Below are positions 39,401-49,187 of a stretch of 64,000 nt of DNA, piece by piece; position 1 is the stretch's first letter, and each line of letters begins with the position of its first letter. The DNA comes from Arsenophonus apicola (lineage in GTDB: Bacteria; Pseudomonadota; Gammaproteobacteria; Enterobacterales; Enterobacteriaceae): the NCBI RefSeq assembly GCF_020268605.1, contig NZ_CP084222.1:2170001-2234000 (forward strand), in the 5' to 3' direction. The position numbers were made by a program, and so were the translations under genes. The notes beneath the pieces were generated by a model. It saw nothing but the letters and a program-made list of their open reading frames with translations, searched no databases and was not told where the DNA came from.

Positions 39401-42240
39401 TTATCAGAAGTGATCAACAAATTACTATCGGTAATAACAGCCGTTGAAGTATCTGCAACAAAATTAACCTTTTGCTGTTGAGTTGAATTGTTAATGCTTG
39501 CCGTAATAGTAGATCCAACCGCTGTTTTATTAGTGATCTCAAACTTGGCTTCTCCATTAGCGTTCGTATCGACGTTCTTCGATGCAGGCATCGCTCCATT
39601 ATCTGCCTTAAATACTACACTTACATTTGGCACCAAATTACCATTTGCATCAGTGACTACCGCCTTTAACTGATTTTGTGCTTTACCATCGGCTAATTGA
39701 TTATCTTTTAATATAATCAAATTACCTTTTTTAATGCTCATCGTGTCGCGATCCGCTTCTAGCAGCACAGTTACTGGCTTAACTTTCAACACTGAACCAT
39801 TAATTTTAACGTTAAAGGTACTTTGTCCAGCAGTGGTGCCGGTTAATTCGGCGCTATAAACACCTTTAGCAGTCTCATTTATGTTATTAATGTGACTATT
39901 AGCCAAACTAGTGCTAAAGGTCACTTTATCACCACTAATAGGATTGCCCTGCGCATCCTTCAGTTCAAGTTTTAAGTTAGCTACCGCTTTACCATTGGCC
40001 ACAATAGTTGCGGGTTGTGCGGTTAATAATGATTTTTCTGCACTTGGACGGCCAGTGACAAAGGTAACCGACTGCTTTTCTTCCTTACCATTAACTGCAG
40101 CGGTAATTTCACTTTTACCCGCTTTAGTATTGGTAACGCCAATAATCAGTTCTCCACGTTGATTAGTATTCGCGCTTCCACTATTGTCAATTATTGCGCC
40201 ATCGGTGGCGGTCAGAATAATGGGCATATCCGCAACTGTATTACCATGTTTATCAGTTACTAATGCATACAGCGTATTCTTTTCTTTACCATCGGCTAAT
40301 GCTTTATCCCTGGTAACAGTTAATTTGGCAACCTCAGCTGAATTACGATCCGCGCTGAATTTGAGCGCGCTATGTTTATAATTGCCGTTTTCCATTGTTG
40401 CGGTGATCTTGCCTTCGCCCGCCACTTTACTGGTTATATAAATAACCGCTTTTCCTTGGCTATCAGTAGTTGCTGTTATCCCCTTTCCATTGCTAGCACT
40501 TTGAGTACCGCTAAACAATGTTGTACCCGATTGACCATCTGACTGTTTTAAACCATCGACATGGAAAGTAATAACTTGTTGAGGTAATGGTTGTCCATGT
40601 TCATTAGTGATCACGGCAGTAGTGGTAAAACGATCCTGATTATTTGCAGGTAAAGTTGCATTAGGCTCGACAATCAAATCATTAACCACATTCTTAGAAG
40701 GTTTTACTCGTATTATGGTCGTGGCTCTGTTCGATTCATTGTCATTATTATCTATCCCCACCGCACTGATTTGATATTCTTGCGCAGCATTACTTTGTGT
40801 CTTATAAACATAAGCCGGTAAAATAATTTCCAATTGGGTTGGTGAAATAACCTTATAATTACCACCATTAGCGAGAAAATTAGCGGGAACTGTCCAGTTG
40901 ATGGTTTTTAAACCATATTTGGTTTTATTGATGGTAGCAGAAACAATCACTGTTTCTTTTGCTTCCGCTCGCATTTCAGCGGGCAACGAAATATTAATTA
41001 ATTCCTGTTTGCGATATTGCATAACAATATCATAATTTCGATCGACAAAATCATACTTATTACCAACCAAACTACGCATGACATCAACCGCATCAGGATC
41101 TAATTGCTGTGCTAAAGGCACGCCAAAGCGATAAATAATATCCATACCAACCATAGTGTCATTACGGTCACCGGCCGCATGCTCCCCTTTCAAGGTTATT
41201 AATGGTACGGGCGTGTAATTTATCCCTAATGTCAATGCATAAGGATCGTCTTTTAATTTATCAGGATCAACACCGGTACCAAGATGGACACCTTTGCCAA
41301 AATATTTTTCATATTTGATACTACCACCCAGTTTAGGGTAAGTCGGTAAATAGGCTTCTGCGCGAACATCAAAGCCGGTTGCTGGACGCTCATCATAATC
41401 ATCCATTATAAATATCTTTGATTGGTGCCAATCAGTTAAGCCAAAATAGCCATTAGCCGCTAATTTCAGATAATCTGTCCAAGCTTCACCACCTAGACCT
41501 AAGCGGGCATTACCTCCGGTGTAATCATAGTCATAGAAAGTATTAATGCCATACATCCAATCGCCCCAATATTGACGATAACCTAAACCCAAATTTAAAG
41601 TATTTCTGTCTTTATTTGTTCTTAATCCTAATTGGGTAAAAAGCAAACTATTTATGCTATCTATAACAGGTAATAAAAAATCTCCAGTAAATGTTCTATC
41701 GCTGCTGATAGAAACACGGGCAGTACCATACTGACTTAACCAATCGTTAAGTCGCTGATTAACCAACCCTTCGCCAATATTTTTTGCATAACCGATAGAA
41801 GCATCAACTGCATTTCTATTGGCTAAAATATTGCCAACCTGGCTGGCAATGGAAGCCAAAGCTTGATCTGTATTGTCTTCTGCGGAAGTTTCAGCTCCAC
41901 CTAAATTAGGTAAAATAGGATTAATTGTCTCGGTGCTGTTAGCCTTGATTTCAAGACTGGGTGGCATTTCTAACGGATAATGTCCTGAACTCAAGCGTTC
42001 AGAGGGAAATAGAGAGGTTTCTCCCTGAGATGACGATGTTAAACTCTCTTTAGTAACGATATTATCATGCTCTTTGGCATCATTCATCAGGGATTAAATA
42101 CCTGAGATAGTATCAGCCATCTCAGCATTTTCGACTGCATTAGCTATTGAGGTAGAAAAAAAAAGGAGGGGAGAAAATAATTGTATTAAAAGTAACCACC
42201 ACGCTATTATTTTTTTTCCCTTCCATGAAAACTGTGGCAT
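36406..42240 (-). pseudogene. Giant inverse autotransporter (invasin/intimin family), stop codon after signal peptide
   Basis: The frame is open for 1893 codons from 42087, but that ORF has no signal peptide. In the same frame upstream, from ATG 42240, a 48-residue segment reads MPQFSWKGKKIIAWWLLLIQ and ends the leader in IANA, the typical invasin signal peptide. A TAA at 42094-42096 separates the two. The intimin-type beta-barrel covers residues about 75-330 of the open part (NDWLSQYGTARV, GLGYRQYWGDWMYGINTFYDYD, ATGFDVRAEAYLP). A linker/D0 domain and about 14 Ig-like (Big-1) domains of about 100 residues follow. No lectin tip. In outer membrane it would display the Ig rod outward; without readthrough it cannot be exported. 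Confidence 0.88.
37330..39020 (-). repeat. 300-base Ig-domain repeats with 600-base higher-order unit
   Basis: Near-identical 300-base units encode 100-residue domains starting ADGTTAEITDANLVI. Two variants alternate, one with NPVPNTEVIFKVSDD and one with NWVPNTEVTFAVSGE, so the array repeats exactly every 600 bases (for example ctcggtaattgct at 37738 and 38338). Such identity promotes homologous deletion or expansion. Confidence 0.93.
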
Positions 42241-42319
42241 AAGTAATTTACTCTAATATGTACATTCATAGTAAGAAACCACCTTCAGTTAATTAAAGGT
42301 GGTAGAATAAGAATAATAT

Positions 42320-42802
42320 TTAAATACTTGATAACGCTTTAACTTTTTCTTTTACGCTTTGAAAACCTGAGAATTGAACTTTTGAGCATAGCGTGTCTAA
42401 TTTAGTACTTAGGGTCATAGATAATAATTCTTTTGAATCTTTATCCATAATATTTTTATTAACATTTAAAAACGTATAATCCCTGCTAATTTTATTATAA
42501 TCATTGGAATATTGTTGGTATTTACCGCCATTCGCTTCTTTTAAAAAATTAAAACGGTCAACACATTCATTATTTGACGAGGCAATAGTAATACCATCAA
42601 ATAACATACCTTTTTTTTCTATATAATTTCGTGCAGGAATACTACTTTGGTTATTGACAATAGTCGCGCCATTTTTATTAGTTTGACTCGCTGTTTTATC
42701 ATTTAATTTATTATTCATCTTTTTTGACACAGGTACAGAACAAGCATTTAATAAAAACATAGCACCAAATACTAAAGCGCACTTTTGGAAATTAACATTC
42801 AT
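42320..42802 (-). CDS. Putative lipoprotein, paralogue of the one at 34.5 kb
   Basis: 160 residues from ATG 42802 (six codons inside the open frame). Signal peptide with lipobox LLNAC (Cys at about 20). The mature part has an Asn/Lys-rich linker, then YIEKKGMLFDGITIASSNNECVDRF, NVNKNIMDKDSKELLSMTL and KLDTLCSKVQF, all matched in the other copy. It lies 80 bases upstream of the invasin leader on the same strand. The two lipoproteins bracket the invasin and adhesin-like genes, suggesting duplication and a shared role, perhaps in surface display. No known family. Confidence 0.75.
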   Translation of the reverse strand: MNVNFQKCALVFGAMFLLNACSVPVSKKMNNKLNDKTASQTNKNGATIVNNQSSIPARNYIEKKGMLFDGITIASSNNECVDRFNFLKEANGGKYQQYSNDYNKISRDYTFLNVNKNIMDKDSKELLSMTLSTKLDTLCSKVQFSGFQSVKEKVKALSSI

Positions 42803-42828
42803 AACAAAGCCTTTATTCAATTACGTAG

Positions 42829-42960
42829 CTAATTAACAAGCTCCATTAAGGAGCCATTTCGAGTGATCCAAACTAATAATTCAGTACTACACAACATCAT
42901 AAAAATGATAGAAAAAAGTAGTACTAGTTTTTTAATAAAAAAAGATAATCGTTTCGACAT
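42829..42960 (-). CDS. Possible 43-residue single-helix membrane protein
   Basis: ATG 42960 to TAG 42829-42831. The product begins MSKRLSFFIKKLVLLFSIIF and continues with MMLCSTELLVWITRNG, a basic N-terminus followed by one long hydrophobic helix. AAGGA lies about 11 bases before the ATG. It ends 26 bases before the lipoprotein start on the same strand, as in an operon. It may be real or a chance frame in AT-rich DNA. Confidence 0.35.
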   Translation of the reverse strand: MSKRLSFFIKKLVLLFSIIFMMLCSTELLVWITRNGSLMELVN

Positions 42961-44345
42961 ATAAAAGTGAATCCTTAAAATTTTATTAATAATAAAGTTA
43001 AGTAAAAATTCTCACTTTTAATAAAGTAAAATATCGAATAACTATTAGTCATAGATAAACTATATTTATTAATAATTTGATAGTGGTTGAATTATATTCA
43101 AATATAAATTATTTAAATTTTTAAACAAAAATTATTCTCATCAAATAGATGATTAGATTAAAGTATGAACTAAAACAAAAAAACAAGAAAAAATTCTATA
43201 AGTTAAGCTTGTAATGAGTGAAATGATATATATAAATATTAAAACGGCAAATCGTTTTAATCGATCATAAGTCAAATATTAATAGATAACAGCTATCAAT
43301 TATTAACTTATGATCGTTTTCCCAATGGATTAAATTAATAAAAATCAATAAGATATAAAAAATGAAAACATTTAGATACATATTTAATTATAGTTTAACT
43401 ATACAGAGATTACAAAATTACATATTATTCGCTTTAAAACGAATATAGAAAATAAAATTAAATGATATTGCAAAATAAATCATTATGAATACAACTAAAT
43501 AAAAACAACTTAATAACAAATTGACTTTGAATATTCTCAATAATGACCAGGTATTGAATATGATAATTTACACGCTATACATTAATAATCACTAAACGAA
43601 TATTTTATTTAATCGATTTGGAAACATACTTAATATATGGAAATATAACCTACTGATTGGTATTTTTTATTATACTAATTGTCTTATTCTATTTTGTGCC
43701 TGAAACTAACGGAAAAGTTTCTCTTATAAAAGGAAAATTGGAGCCATAAGGCTCCATTTTTTTTATCTATTGTTACAAATATAAATATAGACACATAATT
43801 TTAAAATAATTCTACAATATCATTAAAATTTATTATTAATAATTTATTTACATCGCTATTTTATAAATAGCCTATCGGACTAAATAGCTAATTTCTCTAA
43901 TCTCAGTTTTTATTAATTTATTACATAAATAATTAACATAAATTTCACTTATTTTACTGAAAAGTTTATTTTAGCAAATAATCCATTATCTTTAATGCTT
44001 GATATTTTGTTATCATAGCTATAACAAATTTCTTTAATAGGTAAAATCAATATCAAAACTCTTCTATTATTTGCCATAGCTGTTCAGCTTTAATTTTTTA
44101 ATAACAGATTTATCTGGCTAACACTATTTTAATTTCACTACACTTAAATAATACTTATTTATATAAATAACAAAATAGGTTATTTTTGCACTTTTAAACA
44201 ACTACTTTAATGGTAGGCTGGTTAAATTAGGGTAGATCTTAGTCAACAATTTGAAAACGACAACAGTTATATTTGGTATTCAGTTTCATGGATAATATAA
44301 TAATTCAGAACGATTTTAATGAATGTATCAATAGGAGTTTAAACT
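42961..44345. other. 1.4-kb AT-rich region without genes, upstream of gpmA
   Basis: Very AT-rich with no open frame of gene quality on either strand. It holds an isolated strong terminator at 43739-43764 and, near its right end, the gpmA promoter and ribosome site. It is probably decayed DNA; E. coli has the gal genes between modE and gpmA. Confidence 0.55.
43739..43764 (+). terminator. Orphan rho-independent terminator
   Basis: Stem tggagcc / ggctcca, 4-base loop, then eight T. It has no gene before it on the plus strand for at least 780 bases, so it could end a small RNA or be left from a lost gene. Confidence 0.75.
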
Positions 44346-45098
44346 ATGGCAGTAACTAAGCTGGTTCTAGTAAGACACGGCGAAAGCGAATGGAATAAAG
44401 AAAACCGGTTCACTGGCTGGACTGATGTTGAACTTTCCGATAAGGGGCGCGAAGAAGCAACAGAGGCAGGCCAGCTATTAAAAAAAGAAGGTTTTATTTT
44501 TGACTATGCTTATACATCCGTTTTAAAACGTGCCATTCATACATTGTGGAACATTTTAGATCAAATAGATCAACAGTGGCTTCCCGTTGAAAAAAATTGG
44601 CGGCTTAATGAACGTCATTATGGTGCGCTACAAGGTTTAGATAAAGCAGAAACAGCAGCAAAATATGGTGACGATCAAGTTAAACTATGGCGTCGTGGCT
44701 TTGAAATTACACCACCAGAATTAACCAAAGATGATTCTCGTTACCCTGGCCATGATCCTCGTTATGCAAATTTGCAACCTTCAGAGCTTCCTGTCACTGA
44801 AAGTCTCGCTACCACCATTGAACGTGTTGTCCCTTATTGGGAAGAGGTGATTAAACCTCGAGTTAAAAAAGGCGAAAAAGTCATTATTGCAGCTCACGGT
44901 AATTCATTAAGAGCATTAGTCAAACATCTAGATAAGATGAGTGAAGACGAGATCCTTGAACTTAATATTCCAACCGCTGTTCCGCTGGTTTATGAATTTG
45001 ATGAAAATATGAAACCGATTAAACACTACTATCTTGGTGATCAAGCTGAAATAGCCGCTAAAGCAGCCGCTGTTGCTAATCAAGGTAAAGCAAAATAA
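44346..45098 (+). CDS. gpmA: 2,3-bisphosphoglycerate-dependent phosphoglycerate mutase
   Basis: 250 residues, the E. coli length. The phosphorylated histidine is in LVRHGESEWN; the NERHYGALQGL and AAHGNSLRALVKHL blocks complete the active site. It interconverts 3- and 2-phosphoglycerate in glycolysis. AGGAG precedes the ATG. The end converges on aroG. Confidence 0.98.
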   Translation: MAVTKLVLVRHGESEWNKENRFTGWTDVELSDKGREEATEAGQLLKKEGFIFDYAYTSVLKRAIHTLWNILDQIDQQWLPVEKNWRLNERHYGALQGLDKAETAAKYGDDQVKLWRRGFEITPPELTKDDSRYPGHDPRYANLQPSELPVTESLATTIERVVPYWEEVIKPRVKKGEKVIIAAHGNSLRALVKHLDKMSEDEILELNIPTAVPLVYEFDENMKPIKHYYLGDQAEIAAKAAAVANQGKAK

Positions 45099-45119
45099 TT
45101 AAATTAAATTTATAAGTAT

Positions 45120-45138
45120 AAGGCCACTTTGTGGCCTT
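45120..45138. terminator. Bidirectional terminator between gpmA and aroG
   Basis: Stem aaggccac / gtggcctt with a 3-base loop and AT-rich flanks, in the 52 bases between the converging genes. Confidence 0.75.
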
Positions 45139-45150
45139 ATTAATCATGAA

Positions 45151-46212
45151 TTAGATATGCTTTTTACGACGTATTCGAACAGCTTCAGCTAAACGATATA
45201 ATAATTTTTTACTATCTTGCCAACCAATACAGGCATCTGTCACACTTTTACCATACTCTAGCGGTTTATTTATACTTATATCTTGATTTCCTTCAACAAG
45301 ATGACTTTCGACCATTACTCCAATGATTGCTTTTTCACCGTGGCATATTTGATGAGCTACATTTTCAGCCACTTCAAGCTGTTTTTTATATTGTTTACAG
45401 CTATTTGCATGACTGAAATCAATCATAATTTGGGCTGACAAGCCTGATTTTTGCAAACTCTCTTTAACAGCTTGGATATCTGATTCACTATAGTTTGGCT
45501 TTTTACCACCACGCAAAATAATATGACAATCGAGATTACCGCTAGTATTTACAATTGCTGAGTGACCCCATTTAGTAACCGATAAAAAACAGTGAGTCGC
45601 TTTAGCAGCATTAATTGCATCCATAGCCACTTTTATTGTTCCATCGGTACCATTTTTAAAACCTACCGGGCAAGAGAGACCGGATGCTAATTCACGATGA
45701 ACTTGAGATTCAGTAGTACGTGCGCCAATCGCTCCCCAACTGGTAAGATCTGCCACATATTGAGGTGTGATCATATCAAGAAATTCACCCGCAGTTGGTA
45801 AACCTAAATCATTAATTGTTACCAATAAATTACGTGCAATACGCAATCCTTCATTAATATCAAAACTGTTATCCATAAAAGGATCATTAATTAAACCTTT
45901 CCAGCCAACAGTTGTACGCGGTTTTTCAAAATAAACCCGCATAACAATTTCTAGTTCATCTTTTAACTCATCATGAATTTTTTTTAGCTTTTGTGCATAT
46001 TCAATGGCTGCTTTTGGATCGTGAATTGAACATGGACCAATAACAACCAAAAGTCTGTCATCTTTACCAGTTAGAATTTGATGAATTGATTCACGAGCTG
46101 TTTGCTCTGTCAAAGCGGCTTTATCTGTTGCCGGAAATTTTTCTAGTAATGCAACTGGCGGTAATAACTCTTTTATCTGTTTAATTCTAATGTCATCATT
46201 CTTATAAGTCAT
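45151..46212 (-). CDS. aroG: DAHP synthase, phenylalanine-sensitive type
   Basis: 353 residues (E. coli AroG 350). MTYKNDDIRIKQIKELLPP and the motifs VIGPCSIHD, RVYFEKPRTTVGWKGLINDP, SWGAIGARTTESQVHRELASG and IDFSHANS are those of AroG. It joins phosphoenolpyruvate and erythrose-4-phosphate in the first step of aromatic amino acid synthesis. The Phe-sensitive assignment follows sequence closeness and the aroG-gpmA location. Confidence 0.95.
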   Translation of the reverse strand: MTYKNDDIRIKQIKELLPPVALLEKFPATDKAALTEQTARESIHQILTGKDDRLLVVIGPCSIHDPKAAIEYAQKLKKIHDELKDELEIVMRVYFEKPRTTVGWKGLINDPFMDNSFDINEGLRIARNLLVTINDLGLPTAGEFLDMITPQYVADLTSWGAIGARTTESQVHRELASGLSCPVGFKNGTDGTIKVAMDAINAAKATHCFLSVTKWGHSAIVNTSGNLDCHIILRGGKKPNYSESDIQAVKESLQKSGLSAQIMIDFSHANSCKQYKKQLEVAENVAHQICHGEKAIIGVMVESHLVEGNQDISINKPLEYGKSVTDACIGWQDSKKLLYRLAEAVRIRRKKHI

Positions 46213-46416
46213 CTTTTCTGCTCAATGTATCGCTTTTTAGCCAATATATTCTCTAAAATAAATAAAAGATGAACTCAATTTAACCTCTAGAGATAAAAGT
46301 GTAAATATGCACTAATATTTATATTATAAAGATTTAATCAAAATATATAATATGATATAAATTTCTTAATCGTTAATTTTAAAAATATTATACGGTTATA
46401 CCAATACAAGTAACAA

Positions 46417-47136
46417 TCAATTAGCTAAAAATATCGAACCATTTTCTTTAGCTGACCGACGCCAAAGTCGAAAACCATTGATTGAAATACCGAGTAACAT
46501 CAAGTATTCAAATGACATTGCTAAAACACCCTGCAAGTAAAAAATGACAACACTAATAATATTGATAATAATCCATAGTAACCAGTTTTCTGCATATTTT
46601 CGTGTCATTAGTACCATAGCAATAATCGAGAGTACCATCATTACTGAATCCCAAAAAGGGAATGCATCGGGCTCTATTTGTACAGGTTCAATATGAAAGC
46701 CTAATAAATGGGCGATATCCCAAGTAATCTGAGTAAGAAAAATAAACACTTTATCAATGTTAAAACTTAATAGCAGCGTTGAAATAATAGCGATAAATAA
46801 AGTTACCACTACTTTTGAAAAACTCATCCAGCGAATCTTAAGCCTTAATTCATGATAAGCATCTACTCGACTCCAAGCGTACCAACCATATGTATTTGCT
46901 GCAAAAAAGAAAATTTGTAACAATAAGCTAGCATACAATTGAATTTGAAAAAAAATTACAGCAAATAATGTAACGTTTATTAAACCAAAAAGATAATTAA
47001 TAATTTTTTCCTGGCTAGCAAGCCAAATACATAAAAATCCGGCTATCGTAGCCACAGCTTCTATATAAGATAAGTTATAACCATTGCTGCCAAGAGCAAT
47101 ATGTACCATAGTATTACTAGTATTGAAAAACTCCAT
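46417..47136 (-). CDS. pnuC: PnuC, nicotinamide riboside transporter
   Basis: 239 residues, the E. coli length. About seven membrane helices with Trp-rich loops (NTYGWYAWSRVD, ENWLLWIIINIISVVIFY). It takes up nicotinamide riboside by facilitated diffusion with intracellular phosphorylation. It follows nadA by 31 bases, forming the conserved nadA-pnuC operon, usually repressed by NadR. With nadA damaged, this importer may be the main NAD precursor route. Confidence 0.95.
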   Translation of the reverse strand: MEFFNTSNTMVHIALGSNGYNLSYIEAVATIAGFLCIWLASQEKIINYLFGLINVTLFAVIFFQIQLYASLLLQIFFFAANTYGWYAWSRVDAYHELRLKIRWMSFSKVVVTLFIAIISTLLLSFNIDKVFIFLTQITWDIAHLLGFHIEPVQIEPDAFPFWDSVMMVLSIIAMVLMTRKYAENWLLWIIINIISVVIFYLQGVLAMSFEYLMLLGISINGFRLWRRSAKENGSIFLAN

Positions 47137-47167
47137 TCCTCTTACCCTATTAACACTTATAATTCAG

Positions 47168-48208
47168 TCACTTAATGTTAGCAGCAAACGACAACATCCG
47201 CTCCAAAGGTTTTAATGCTCTCTCTCTTAATTCACCATTAATAGATATTTCGTGTAATTCACCTTCTTTTTTTAGTCCTTGTTCAATAGTTTTTAAGCTG
47301 TTCATTGCCATCCAAGGACAATGTGCACAAGTTCGGCAGAACGCACTTTCACCTGCCGTTGGCGCAATATAAAATGTTTTATCTGGACATGCTTGCTGCA
47401 TTTTATAAAAAATACCTTTATCTGTTGCCACGATTATTTGCTGATTAGGCAAATTTTGCGCAGCTTGGATCAATTGACCGGTTGAGCCAATTGCATCTGC
47501 AAAATCAACAACAGCTGCTGGGGATTCTGGATGCGCTAATATTGCCGCATCAGGATACAACACTTTCATTTTCTTCAAGGCTTGAATTTTGAATTCATCA
47601 TGTACAATACAAGTAGCTTGCCAGCAAAGAATATCTGCTCTTGTTTTTCTTTGTACATAATTACCTAAATGACGATCCGGTGCCCAGATAATTTTTTGTC
47701 CTTGACTATCTAAATAATCAATTAATTCAACTGCAATACTGGAAGTTACAACCCAGTCAGCTCTAGCCTTAACTGCGGCAGAAGTATTGGCATAAACAAC
47801 CACTGTTCGCTCTGGATGTTGATCACAAAATTCAGCAAATGGCTTTGCGGGACACCCTAAATCTAATGAGCACTCCGCTTTCAATGTTGGCATTAATATT
47901 GTTTTTTCAGGATTTAAGATTTTGGCCGTTTCTCCCATAAATCTAACTCCAGCAACAACTAAAGTCGATGCCGGATGTAGTGAGCCAAAACGTGCCATTT
48001 CCAGTGAATCAGCTACACAACCACCGGTTTCTTCGGCTATAGCTTGAACGTCAGGATCGGTATAATAATGCGCGACTATAACCGCATTTCTCTTTTCCAA
48101 CAATAGTTTAATAGATTATTTACAATGTTTTTTTTCACTATCTGTCAAAGGCGCTGACCTAATAGGAAATGGATAGCTAGCTAAATTGAAATCAATAAAA
48201 TTAGACAT
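47168..48208 (-). pseudogene. nadA: nadA, quinolinate synthase with an in-frame stop at codon 31
   Basis: From ATG 48208 the frame spans 346 codons (E. coli NadA 347) and starts MSNFIDFNLASYPFP, matching the E. coli N-terminus. TAA at 48116-48118 interrupts codon 31; the remaining 311 codons are open from TTG 48103. The [4Fe-4S] cysteines are kept (AECSLDLGCP, CWQATCIVHDEF, CRTCAHCPWM), as is AHYYTDPD. The enzyme condenses iminoaspartate with dihydroxyacetone phosphate to quinolinate. The lost part is an N-terminal extension and helix, so an internal start could give some activity, but no Shine-Dalgarno is obvious there. Upstream of pnuC. Confidence 0.88.
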
Positions 48209-48469
48209 TTTTCACTCGTTTGTTTAGTATTTAAATTAAAAATAATCTTTTTTAGCAAAAAAGACTATTTCTTTGCCTCTTTTGTTTCATATACTAAACA
48301 AGATAATCAATATTTAAAATTTTGTCGCTTAATTTTTACTATCAAATAGCGCTAGATAATCGATTTATCTATCTGGTTGCATAATAAAAATAAATACTGT
48401 TTTTCATCCGCATTCAGTATCCAGATAAGATGAAATTAGCTTTTGGCTGAAATAGTAGCAATATCTTTA

Positions 48470-48966
48470 GATGCTGGATCGTACAGGATCACTTGGCTTA
48501 CGACCCCGCCCTGCGGGTCGTTGTGCTGTCTCGCTGCGCTCGACTCGAACCTACACAGCTTCTCATCCTGTACTCGCATTGCGATATATTATTTTTGGTT
48601 TTTTGGAAAGCATGAAGATATCTTTAGATGATGGATTGTACAGGATCACCCGGTCTACGGCCCCACCCTGCGGGTCGTTGCGCTTGGCACAAGGCTGTCT
48701 CGCTGCGCTCTACTCGAACCTACACAGCTTCTCAACCTGTACTCGCATTGCAATATATTATTTTAGTTTCTTTGCAAAGTAGGAAGAGTTTTTTAGATGG
48801 TGGGTCGTACAGGATCACCCGGTCTACGGCCTCGCCCTGCGGGTCGTTGTGCTTGGCACAAGGCTGTCTCGCTGCGCTCGGCTCGAACCTACACAGCTTT
48901 TCATCCTGTACTCGCATTGCAATATATTATTTTAGTTTTGTTGGAAAGTAGGAAGAGTTTTTTAGA
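48470..48966 (-). repeat. Three tandem repeats derived from the tRNA-Lys 3' end
   Basis: The tRNA-Lys 3' segment (gtacagg and neighbouring ggtgggtc bases) recurs at 48481, 48638 and 48807 before the real gene (48976), so units are 157, 169 and 169 bases. Each continues with a G+C-rich stretch (gccctgcgggtcgtt, gctgtctcgctgcgctc, cctacacagctt, cctgtactcgcattgc) and a short AT-rich tail. The units lie downstream of tRNA-Lys in its direction of transcription. The first unit lacks cttggcacaagg. In E. coli this site holds an array of Lys and Val tRNAs. Confidence 0.85.
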
Positions 48967-49042
48967 TGGTGGGTCGTACAGGATTCGAACCTGTGACCAA
49001 TTGATTAAAAGTCAACTGCTCTACCGACTGAGCTAACGACCC
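48967..49042 (-). tRNA. tRNA-Lys (anticodon UUU)
   Basis: 76 bases with encoded CCA. Acceptor GGGTCGT pairs with ACGACCC; the anticodon loop is CTTTTAA; the T-loop is GTTCGAATC. Position between nadA and cpoB matches the E. coli lysT-valT-lysW cluster, here reduced to one tRNA. Confidence 0.97.
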
Positions 49043-49187
49043 ATCTGAAGTTACCTGAGCTGATGGCGGTGTATATTACTTATTTTTACTAAGGGTGCAA
49101 TTGTTTTTTTACTGAATGAATTTAAATGCTTATTAATCACACAATTATCCCCGAAATAAACAGCAGTATATACTTCGGGGCTATTCA

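Noticed and set aside
38030..40700. Small plus-strand frames inside the invasin gene
   Set aside because: Antisense shadows of the Ig-domain repeats.
48440..48966. CRISPR array
   Set aside because: Only three units of about 160 bases with no short repeat-spacer structure; no cas genes in the window.
48443..49036. Several small open frames across the tRNA-Lys repeats
   Set aside because: They are readings of the repeat units and of the antisense of the tRNA; repeated peptide pieces come from the DNA repeat.
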